From assembly GCF_009707865.1 (NCBI RefSeq), contig NZ_WMBA01000027.1, positions 1 to 64,000 of the forward strand: 64,000 nucleotides of DNA. The letters run 5' to 3'. The stretch's first letter is position 1, and every line of letters begins with the position of its first letter. Below are positions 55,100 through 64,000 of this stretch, piece after piece. The position numbers were made by a program, and so were the translations under genes. Below the pieces are notes generated by a model. The model was not told where the DNA came from. It made no database searches and worked only from the letters and a program-made list of their open reading frames with translations. Source of the stretch: Amycolatopsis pithecellobii (GTDB lineage: Bacteria; Actinomycetota; Actinomycetes; Mycobacteriales; Pseudonocardiaceae).

Positions 55100-55244
55100 G
55101 AGTATCCCCTTCCCCGAACTGGACCTGCCACGATCCAGCGTCGGTTCGCCGGGTTTCACCAGTCCTGCCACCATGAAACCGCTACGTTACGGCTCCCGAT
55201 CTTCCGGGGAACGCCGGTAACACCCCGGGTACATCAGTCCCCGC

Positions 55245-56231
55245 CTAAGCCTCCTCCTCGAGCATTTCCGCGGTGACGGCGGATTCGGTGTCGGGAATCT
55301 CCAGGTCATGGGCCCGTTTGTCGGCCATCGCCAGCAAGCGGCGGATCCGGCCCGCCACCGCGTCCTTCGTCATCGGCGGGTCGGACAGCTGGCCCAGTTC
55401 CTCCAGCGACGCCTGCCGGTTGGACAGCCGCAGCTTCCCGGCCGCCAGCAGATGATCGGGCGCGGTGTCACCGAGGATGTCCAGCGCGCGCTCGACCCGT
55501 GCGGCCGCCGCGACCGCCGCGCGCGCGGAGCGGCGGAGGTTCGCGTCGTCGAAGTTGGCGAGGCGGTTCGCCGTCGCCCGCACCTCGCGGCGCATCCGGC
55601 GCTCCTCCCACTGCAGCACGCTGGCATGCGCGCCGAGCCGGGTCAGCAGGGCGCCGATCGCGTCCCCGTCACGCACGACGACCCGGTCCGCGCCGCGCAC
55701 CTCGCGTGACTTGGCCTGGATGCCGAGCCTGCGGGCGGCGCCGACGAGCGCCAGCGCGGCCTCCGGCCCAGGGCAGGTGACCTCGAGCGAGGACGAACGC
55801 CCCGGCTCGGTCAGCGAACCGTGCGCCAGGAAAGCACCACGCCAGGCGGCTTCCGCGTCGGCGATCCCGCCGGAGACGACCGCGGCGGGCAGCCCCCGGA
55901 CCGGCCGGCCCCGGTTGTCGATCAACCCGGTCTGGCGGGCCAGCCCCTCGCCGTCCTTGACCACGCGCACGAGATACCGCGTGGTCTTGCGCAGCCCGCC
56001 CGCGGACAGCACGTGCACATCCGACTGGTGCCCGTACAGCTCGTGGATCTCCCGGCGCAACCGCCGCGCGACCGATCCGGTGTCGAGCTCGGCCTCGACC
56101 ACCACCTTGCCCCCCACGATGTGCAACCCACCCGCGAACCGCAGCATCGACGCCACCTCCGCGCGCCGCGGCCCGATCTTGGTGATCTGCAACCGGCTCA
56201 GCTCGTCCTTCACCGCGGCGGTCATCGCCAT
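55245..56231 (-). CDS. whiA: Sporulation/cell division regulator WhiA
   Basis: DNA-binding regulator with a LAGLIDADG-like N-terminal domain and a C-terminal helix-turn-helix. In Streptomyces it works with WhiB to switch on sporulation division genes. The start [14 protein letters not shown] and [22 protein letters not shown] are diagnostic, and the C-terminal HTH ([22 protein letters not shown]) is intact. It has 328 residues. ATG 56231 has GGGAGGGG close upstream; ATG 56225 would give a 4-nt overlap with yvcK. The order uvrC-rapZ-yvcK-whiA is conserved. Confidence 0.96.
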   Translation of the reverse strand: MAMTAAVKDELSRLQITKIGPRRAEVASMLRFAGGLHIVGGKVVVEAELDTGSVARRLRREIHELYGHQSDVHVLSAGGLRKTTRYLVRVVKDGEGLARQTGLIDNRGRPVRGLPAAVVSGGIADAEAAWRGAFLAHGSLTEPGRSSSLEVTCPGPEAALALVGAARRLGIQAKSREVRGADRVVVRDGDAIGALLTRLGAHASVLQWEERRMRREVRATANRLANFDDANLRRSARAAVAAAARVERALDILGDTAPDHLLAAGKLRLSNRQASLEELGQLSDPPMTKDAVAGRIRRLLAMADKRAHDLEIPDTESAVTAEMLEEEA

Positions 56232-57235
56232 GGCCCCTCCCTGCTGTCTCCACCGTCCCGGTCTCGCGCACCTGCACGGCGACCGAGAGCCTCTCGCACA
56301 CACGCCGCGAGCGCATCCGGATCATGCAAACCCCGCACGTTCGGGTCCGCCACATCCGCCAGCTGCGCTCGCGCCCCCAACTGTCCCGCCGCGTCCCGCA
56401 GGCGCGCCGGCGCCGCCACCGACGCGCGGTCCGCGATCACCACGTCCACCCGCAGCCCGGGAGCGTGCTCGAAGAGTACGTCCAGATGCCGTTCCGGGGA
56501 GAAACCCGCCGTCTCTCCCGGCTGAGGGACCAGGTTCAGGATCACCACCTTCGTCGCCATGGTCTGAACCAATGCGTCGTGCAGGGCCGGCACCAGCAGA
56601 TGCGGCAGCACGCTGGTGAACCACGAGCCGGGGCCGAGGAACACCACGTCCGCACCCAGCACCGCGTCCACCGCCTCGGCACACGCCGCCGGCACCCCGC
56701 CGGGCCGCTGCGGGGTGCGCAACTCGATCCGCCGCACCCGGCCCGGCGTGCTGGCGACCGCGACCTGACCCCGGATCACCCGCGGCTCGTCGTCGTTCGT
56801 GAGACCGGTGACCTCGGCCTCGATCTCCAGCGGTTCCGGCGACATCGGCAGCACCCGGCCGGACACGCCGAGCAGCCGGCGCGCCTCGTCCAGTGCCGCC
56901 ACCGGATCGCCGAGCACCTCGAAAAGCCCGGCCAGCACCAGGTTTCCCACGGCGTGGCCGGTGAGCGCGCCGCTGCCGCCGAAGCGGTGCTGAAACAGCC
57001 GCGCCCACAGCGACTCGCCGATCTCCGCGTCCGCGAGCGTCGCCAGTGCCTGACGCAGATCGCCGGGCGGCAGCAGCCCGAGCTCCCGGCGCAACCGCCC
57101 GGAGGACCCGCCGTCGTCGGCAACCGTGACCACGGCGGTGATGTCCGGCGTGACGCGTCGCAGTGCGGTCAATGTCGCCTGGAGCCCGTGACCGCCGCCG
57201 AGTGCGACCGCCCGGACAGGCCGGTCCGGGGTCAC
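56222..57235 (-). CDS. yvcK: YvcK-family UDP-sugar-binding regulator (gluconeogenesis factor, CofD-like)
   Basis: Cytoplasmic Rossmann-fold protein of 337 residues. Homologues bind UDP-GlcNAc and link cell-wall synthesis to central carbon use. Seen: [17 protein letters not shown] (11-27), [33 protein letters not shown] and [16 protein letters not shown], all family motifs. It overlaps rapZ by 4 nt and whiA by up to 10 nt. Confidence 0.94.
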   Translation of the reverse strand: MTPDRPVRAVALGGGHGLQATLTALRRVTPDITAVVTVADDGGSSGRLRRELGLLPPGDLRQALATLADAEIGESLWARLFQHRFGGSGALTGHAVGNLVLAGLFEVLGDPVAALDEARRLLGVSGRVLPMSPEPLEIEAEVTGLTNDDEPRVIRGQVAVASTPGRVRRIELRTPQRPGGVPAACAEAVDAVLGADVVFLGPGSWFTSVLPHLLVPALHDALVQTMATKVVILNLVPQPGETAGFSPERHLDVLFEHAPGLRVDVVIADRASVAAPARLRDAAGQLGARAQLADVADPNVRGLHDPDALAACVREALGRRAGARDRDGGDSREGPWR

Positions 57236-58131
57236 TCGCGACCCAGATCCCGGTGGATCACCTTCACCGCCATTCCGTCCTCATTGGACAACAACTTGGC
57301 CAGCTCCTCGGAAAGTGCCACACTGCGGTGCTTTCCGCCGGTGCAGCCGACGGCGAGGGTCAGATAGCGCTTTCCCTCACGCTTGTACCCGGCACCGATC
57401 AGCCGCAGCAACTGGTGGTAGCGGTCGAGGAACTCCTCCGCACCTTCCTGCGACAGCACATAGTTGCGCACCTCCGAGTCCAGCCCGGTGTGATCGCGCA
57501 ATTCCGGGATCCAGAACGGGTTCGGCAGGAACCGCACGTCCATCACCAGATCCGCGTCCATCGGCAGGCCGTACTTGTAGCCGAACGACAGCACGGTGAC
57601 CCGGGTCTGGGTGGCGGACTCGGTGCCGAACGCGTCCTCGATCTTGGCGCGCAGATCGTGCACCGACAACGCGGACGTTTCCAGCACCAGATCGGCTTCC
57701 TCGCGCAACGGCGCCAGCAGCGCGCGCTCGGCGGTGATGCCGTCGGCGAGCCTGCCGTCCCCCTGCAGCGGATGCCCGCGCCGCACCGACTCGAACCGGC
57801 GCACCAGCACCGCGTCGGTGGCTTCGAGGAACAGCACGCGAGGCTTGTACCCGCGCGCATCGAGGTCCTTGATCACCGAGGCGAGGTCATCGGTGAAGGC
57901 ACGCGAGCGCACATCCATCACGACGGCCACCCTCGTCACCGCTCCCCTGGCCTGCACCCCGAGCTCGACCATGGTCGAGATCAGCTCGGGCGGCAGGTTG
58001 TCCACCACGAACCAGCCCAGATCCTCCAGGCATTTCGCGGCGGTGGACCGGCCTGCCCCGGACAACCCGGTGACGACCGCGACCTCGATCCCCGACGGGT
58101 GGCCGCCTGGATTCCCGTCGTTCTCCGTCAT
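57232..58131 (-). CDS. rapZ: RapZ-family nucleotide-binding protein
   Basis: P-loop protein of 299 residues. In E. coli RapZ binds small RNAs and GlcN6P to control GlmS; actinobacterial function is less clear. Walker [10 protein letters not shown] is at 22-30, DNLPPELI follows, and the C-terminal sugar-sensing domain contains [13 protein letters not shown] and [16 protein letters not shown]. It overlaps uvrC and yvcK by 4 nt on each side. Confidence 0.95.
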   Translation of the reverse strand: MTENDGNPGGHPSGIEVAVVTGLSGAGRSTAAKCLEDLGWFVVDNLPPELISTMVELGVQARGAVTRVAVVMDVRSRAFTDDLASVIKDLDARGYKPRVLFLEATDAVLVRRFESVRRGHPLQGDGRLADGITAERALLAPLREEADLVLETSALSVHDLRAKIEDAFGTESATQTRVTVLSFGYKYGLPMDADLVMDVRFLPNPFWIPELRDHTGLDSEVRNYVLSQEGAEEFLDRYHQLLRLIGAGYKREGKRYLTLAVGCTGGKHRSVALSEELAKLLSNEDGMAVKVIHRDLGRE

Positions 58132-60071
58132 GACTCCCTCTCCCCTTGCCCTTTCTCCCCTTGCAAAGCCGCGACCACGGCCTCCGCCGTGCGCATGCCC
58201 ACCCCCGGCACCTGTGCGATCTCTTCCACGCCCGCGGCCCGGAGCTTCTTCACCGAACCGAAGTGCTTGATCAGCGCGGCACGCCGAGTCTGCCCCAGCC
58301 CCGGCACACCGTCCAAAGCGGACACCTGCACCCGCTTGGACCGTTTCTGGCGGTGGTACCGGATGGCGAACCGGTGCGCCTCATCCCGCACCCGCTGCAG
58401 CAGATACAGCGACTCGGACGTGCGCGGCAGGATCACCGGGTCCGGATCGGCGGGCAACCACACCTCTTCCAGCCGCTTGGCCAGCCCGATCACCGCGATA
58501 TCGGTGATGCCCAGTTCCGCGAGCACGTCCGCGGCGGCCGTCGCCTGCGGGCCGGCGCCGTCGACGACGAGCAGGTTCGGCGGATAGGCGAACTTGCGCG
58601 GGCGACCGGTTTCCGGGTCGATCCCGGGAGTCGGCTCGTCCGCGGCATTTTCTTTGAGGTAGCGGTGAAAACGCCGTCGCACGACCTCGGCGATGGAGGC
58701 GACATCGCCCTCGGTGGCCGCCTCGCGCAACGCGAACCGCCGGTATTCGGACTTGCGGGCCACGCCGTCCTCGAACACCACCAGCGACGCGACGACGTCA
58801 CTGCCCTGGATATGGCTGATGTCGATGCACTCGATGCGCAGCGGTGCGCTGTCCAGGCCGAGTTGCTCCTGCAGTTCGGCGAGCGCGGCGGAACGCGCCG
58901 TCAGATCGCCCGCGCGGCGCAGTTTGTGTTGCTGGAAGGCCTCTTCCGCGTTGCGCCGCACGGTTTCGGCGAGCGCGCGTTTGTCCCCGCGCTGGGGCAC
59001 GCGCAGCTGCACCCGTGAGCCACGCAAGTCCGAGAGCCATTCGGAGAGCGCGTCGGCGTCGGTCGGCAGCTCCGGCACGAGCACCTCGCGCGGTACCGGC
59101 GTGCCCTCGTTCACGATCTGTTCGGCCAGCTCGGCCTGCTCACCGTAGAACTGGCTGAGGAACTGATCGACGAGGTCGCGCACGCCCATCTCCTCGACCT
59201 TGTCGATCACCCAGCCACGCTGGCCGCGCACCCGCCCGCCGCGGACGTGGAAGACCTGAACGGCGGCTTCGAGCTCGTCGTGGGCGAACGCGACGACATC
59301 CGCGTCGGTGCCGTCTCCGAGCACGACGGCCTGCTTCTCCATGGCGCGGCGCAGCGCGTCAAGATCGTCGCGAAGCCGGGCCGCGCGCTCGAACTCCAAC
59401 TGGTCGGCGGCTTCGGCCATTTCCTTCTCGAGCCTGCGCATCATCACATCGGTGCGGCCGGCGAGAAAATCGCAGAAATCCTCGACGATCGACCGGTGCT
59501 GCTCCGCGGTCACCTTGCCGACACACGGCGCCGAGCACTTGTCGATGTAGCCGAGCAGGCAGGGACGGCCGATCTGGGTGTGCCGCCGGAACACCCCGGC
59601 CGAGCAGGTGCGGGCAGGGAAGACACGCAGCAGCAGGTCGAGCGTCTCGCGGATGGCCCACGCGTGCGCGTACGGACCGAAGTAGCGCACGCCTTTCTTG
59701 CGCGGGCCGCGGTAGACGTGCAGGCGCGGGAACTCCTCGTTCATCGTCACCGCGAGCACCGGGTACGTCTTGTCGTCGCGGTAGCGGACGTTGAAGCGGG
59801 GGTCGAACTCCTTGATCCAGTTGTATTCCAGCTGAAGCGCTTCGACCTCGGTGCCGACGACGGTCCACTCGACGCTCGCCGCCGTGGTCACCATCTGCCG
59901 GGTGCGGGGATGCAGCCCCGCGAGATCGGCGAAGTAGGAGTTCAGCCTGCTGCGCAAGCTCTTCGCCTTGCCGACGTAGATGACCCGCTTCGCCGCATCG
60001 CGAAACTTGTACACGCCGGGCTGCTCGGGAATACTCCCCGGCGCGGGACGGTAGGTCGACGGGTCAGCCAC
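58128..60071 (-). CDS. uvrC: Excinuclease ABC subunit C
   Basis: Dual-incision nuclease of nucleotide excision repair, 647 residues. The GIY-YIG domain is at the N-terminus ([20 protein letters not shown], 19-38), followed by a Cys-containing linker and the UVR motif ([22 protein letters not shown]). Next come the RNase H-like domain with [20 protein letters not shown] and VVDGAGPQ, and a C-terminal double HhH ([28 protein letters not shown]). First gene of the uvrC-rapZ-yvcK-whiA operon. Confidence 0.97.
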   Translation of the reverse strand: MADPSTYRPAPGSIPEQPGVYKFRDAAKRVIYVGKAKSLRSRLNSYFADLAGLHPRTRQMVTTAASVEWTVVGTEVEALQLEYNWIKEFDPRFNVRYRDDKTYPVLAVTMNEEFPRLHVYRGPRKKGVRYFGPYAHAWAIRETLDLLLRVFPARTCSAGVFRRHTQIGRPCLLGYIDKCSAPCVGKVTAEQHRSIVEDFCDFLAGRTDVMMRRLEKEMAEAADQLEFERAARLRDDLDALRRAMEKQAVVLGDGTDADVVAFAHDELEAAVQVFHVRGGRVRGQRGWVIDKVEEMGVRDLVDQFLSQFYGEQAELAEQIVNEGTPVPREVLVPELPTDADALSEWLSDLRGSRVQLRVPQRGDKRALAETVRRNAEEAFQQHKLRRAGDLTARSAALAELQEQLGLDSAPLRIECIDISHIQGSDVVASLVVFEDGVARKSEYRRFALREAATEGDVASIAEVVRRRFHRYLKENAADEPTPGIDPETGRPRKFAYPPNLLVVDGAGPQATAAADVLAELGITDIAVIGLAKRLEEVWLPADPDPVILPRTSESLYLLQRVRDEAHRFAIRYHRQKRSKRVQVSALDGVPGLGQTRRAALIKHFGSVKKLRAAGVEEIAQVPGVGMRTAEAVVAALQGEKGQGERES

Positions 60072-60117
60072 ACATCAAGCCTATGGCTCGGGTGTGACAG
60101 TTCCGCGCACCCCTCCC

Positions 60118-60522
60118 TCAGCGCGGCACGAGGCGGACGGTGACATCGGACAGCTCCTCGAACTTCGCCTTCGCGTCGGTCGTCACCAGCACCCGCGCAG
60201 TCGCGCGGGCGGTCGCCGCGATGATCAGGTCGTGCGCCCCGCGCGGCGTGCCCGTGCGAGCCACTTCCGCCAGAAGGACTGCGTGGTGCTCTGCGACCGA
60301 CGGCGTGTAGTCCTCAACCGGAACGACGGCCAGCACCCGGCTCAGGAACTCGCGTTGCTCGGCGCGACGCTCCTCGTCTCGATCACGATGAAGGCCCGCC
60401 AGGTATTCGGCCAGCGCGACAGCCGGCAGGGCTACATCGTCCTCGTCGGTGAAGGCCCGCGAACGCAGCCGCCCGCGGCCGGCTGCGACCAACACACCGG
60501 TGTCGAGAATCAGTCGCGCCAA
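60118..60522 (-). CDS. vapC: PIN-domain ribonuclease toxin (VapC-like)
   Basis: Toxin of 134 residues. Conserved acidic residues of the PIN fold are seen: Asp7 in LILDTGVLVAA, Glu in VALAEYLAGL, Asp in GAHDLIIAATA and the final Asp in LVTTDAKAKF. These coordinate metal for RNA cleavage. Its start overlaps the antitoxin 3' end by 13 nt. No other nearby gene shares the operon. Confidence 0.92.
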   Translation of the reverse strand: MARLILDTGVLVAAGRGRLRSRAFTDEDDVALPAVALAEYLAGLHRDRDEERRAEQREFLSRVLAVVPVEDYTPSVAEHHAVLLAEVARTGTPRGAHDLIIAATARATARVLVTTDAKAKFEELSDVTVRLVPR

Positions 60523-60776
60523 GGGTCGCTGTCCAGCTCCGCGGTCACCGAGGTCCTTGCCGCGGCAACGTTTTCCTCGAATGCTTCGTCAAGTGCGTCG
60601 CGACCGCGCCAGTCCTGCACAACTTCCAGCAGGGCTTTGCCGTTCGCCCGGGGTGCCGGGGCGATGAGGGCCACTCGGCGCCCGCCGCGGTGCACCACGA
60701 TCGTCTCGCCGTGCTCCGCGGCGTCGAGCACGGCGGAGAAATTCCGCGACGCTTCGGAAGCCGACATCTCACGCAT
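60510..60776 (-). CDS. vapB: Phd/YefM-like antitoxin (VapB)
   Basis: Antitoxin of 88 residues with the Phd/YefM fold pattern: SASEASRNFSAVLDAAEHGETIVVHRGGRRVALIAP. An acidic C-terminal tail (ELDSDPWRD) should bind the toxin. Probably autorepresses; the putative promoter faces the divergent xthA gene 65 nt away. ATG 60776 or ATG 60767 may be used. Confidence 0.92.
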   Translation of the reverse strand: MREMSASEASRNFSAVLDAAEHGETIVVHRGGRRVALIAPAPRANGKALLEVVQDWRGRDALDEAFEENVAAARTSVTAELDSDPWRD

Positions 60777-60841
60777 CGATTCAGAATATCAGATCGCGCC
60801 CTCGACGGGGCTCCCCGAGAACGTGTGCCATCCTCGGGCGC

Positions 60842-61618
60842 ATGCGCATCGCCACCTGGAACGTCAACTCCGTCACCGCCCGGCTGCCGCGGCTGCTCGC
60901 GTGGCTGGAGTCGGCGAAGCCGGATGTGCTGTGCCTGCAGGAACTCAAGTGCACCACCGAAGCCTTCCCGCCGGAGGTGGCCGAGCTCGGCTACGAGGTC
61001 GTCGCCTACGGGCTCGGTCGCTGGAACGGGGTGGCCATCGTGTCCCGTGCGGGGATTGAGGACGTGCGGCGCGGGCTGATCGGCGAACCCGCCTACGAGG
61101 ACGCGACCGAACCCCGCGCGATCGGCGCGACCTGCGGCGGTGTCCGGGTGTGGTCGGTGTACGTGCCCAACGGCCGTGAACCCGGCCACGCGCACTACGA
61201 GTACAAGCTGCGCTGGCTCGAGGCCCTGCACGCCACGGCGGTCGCGGAGTCCGCCGACGAGCGGCCGTTCGCGCTGATGGGCGATTTCAACATCGCGCCC
61301 GCCGACGACGACGTGTGGGACATCAGCCTGTTCACCGGCTCCACGCACGTGACCGAACCGGAGCGTATGGCGCTGAAAGTGTTGCGGGAAGCGGGTTTGC
61401 GTGACGTCGTGCCCCGCCCGCTGAAATACGACCGGCCCTACACCTATTGGGACTACCGGCAGCTGGCGTTCCCCAACAACCACGGCATGCGGATCGATCT
61501 GGTGTACGCCAACGCCGCTTTCGCCGGCGCGGTCACCGACGCCTACGTCGACCGCGAGGCACGCAAGGGCAAAGGCCCGTCCGATCACGCGCCCGTCGTG
61601 GTGGACCTGACCCGCTGA
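60842..61618 (+). CDS. xthA: Exodeoxyribonuclease III
   Basis: AP endonuclease/3'-phosphodiesterase of base excision repair, 258 residues. N-terminal ATWNVNSV places the catalytic Asn, LQELKC the metal-binding Glu, ALMGDFNIAP the Asp-Asn pair, and GPSDHAPVVVDL the final Asp-His dyad. The active-site Tyr region (WSVYVPNGREPG) is intact. The start is ATG 60842. Its stop is 3 nt from the convergent PH-domain gene. Confidence 0.95.
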   Translation: MRIATWNVNSVTARLPRLLAWLESAKPDVLCLQELKCTTEAFPPEVAELGYEVVAYGLGRWNGVAIVSRAGIEDVRRGLIGEPAYEDATEPRAIGATCGGVRVWSVYVPNGREPGHAHYEYKLRWLEALHATAVAESADERPFALMGDFNIAPADDDVWDISLFTGSTHVTEPERMALKVLREAGLRDVVPRPLKYDRPYTYWDYRQLAFPNNHGMRIDLVYANAAFAGAVTDAYVDREARKGKGPSDHAPVVVDLTR

Positions 61619-61621
61619 CGG

Positions 61622-63863
<2,242 letters not shown>

Positions 63864-63885
63864 GCGCCCACCTCGCTGCGCTCAC

Positions 63886-64000
63886 TCACACGTCCTCCTC
63901 AAGCGTCCCGGCTCCATTGTGCGCCGCATGGCCGGGCAGGTGCGGCGTGGCCAGCTTCTCGACGTATTTGGCTACTACATCGACTTCGAGGTTGACCAGG
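63886..64000 (-). CDS. ribE: Riboflavin synthase alpha subunit, C-terminal fragment (cut by window end)
   Basis: The last 115 bases read on the minus strand as a C-terminus containing LVNLEVDVVAKYVEKL and ending in EEDV before TGA. VNLEVDxxxKYxEKL is the conserved end of the second lumazine-binding domain of riboflavin synthase. Only about 37 codons are present; the rest lies beyond the window. Its position immediately before ribBA fits the operon. The frame was found by direct translation of the window edge. Confidence 0.85.
   Translation of the reverse strand, partial: LVNLEVDVVAKYVEKLATPHLPGHAAHNGAGTLEEDV

Noticed and set aside
63864-64000. FMN riboswitch before the riboflavin genes
   Set aside because: The segment is coding sequence for the C-terminus of riboflavin synthase plus a 22-bp spacer. 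The operon's leader is outside the window.

Overview
The window is GC-rich actinomycete chromosome, most likely from Amycolatopsis or a close relative in the Pseudonocardiaceae. Three things point there: RbpA, WhiA and OpcA homologues; tightly overlapping GTGA/ATGA gene junctions; and a core gene order that closely matches the mycobacterial ctaA-qor-PucR-ctaB-tkt-tal-zwf-opcA-pgl ... secG-tpiA-pgk-gap-whiA-yvcK-rapZ-uvrC block followed by riboflavin genes. No plasmid, phage or complete insertion sequence was seen.

Layout. 1-2.8 kb: an ABC exporter pair and heme A synthase. 2.9-10.8 kb: a fatty-acid desaturase, then a five-gene minus-strand operon. This operon makes 2,3-dihydroxybenzoate (DhbA, DhbC and DhbB types) and carries a single A-T-C NRPS and an MFS exporter. 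11-20.9 kb: a small unknown gene, a quinone oxidoreductase, and a compact seven-gene hopanoid operon. The hopanoid genes are hpnC, hpnD, hpnE, a prenyl synthase, squalene-hopene cyclase, an HpnG-IspH fusion and hpnH. 21-30.7 kb: a PucR regulator, an XRE regulator with a divergent SDR, a WS/DGAT acyltransferase, another SDR, an FKBP lipoprotein, a HelD-like RNA polymerase-recycling ATPase, a MazEF-like pair and ctaB. 31-39 kb: tkt, tal, pgi, zwf, opcA and pgl, the pentose phosphate operon. 39-44.5 kb: an orphan histidine kinase, a 22-bp repeat array, rbpA, secG and the tpiA-pgk-gap glycolytic operon. 44.6-52.8 kb: an AlkZ-like winged-helix protein, a second 22-bp repeat cluster and a three-gene MukBEF/Wadjet-like complex (JetC, JetB and JetA types) with no JetD. 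52.9-64 kb: a PPOX protein, a 2OG oxygenase, gpgS, whiA-yvcK-rapZ-uvrC, a VapBC pair, xthA and the riboflavin operon (ribE partial, ribBA, ribH, PH-domain gene).

Most notable signals. (1) Two copies of an ~87-bp TA-flanked palindromic element, MITE-like. One lies in frame inside the signal-peptide region of the FKBP lipoprotein; the other lies between the JetA-type gene and its divergent neighbour. (2) Two arrays of a 22-bp repeat, each abutting the 3' end of a minus-strand gene (rbpA and jetC). (3) A JetD-less SMC-like operon bracketed by these two repeat families. (4) A single-chain fusion of a hopanoid nucleosidase and IspH. (5) A catechol-type NRPS locus lacking the aryl-AMP ligase and aryl carrier protein.
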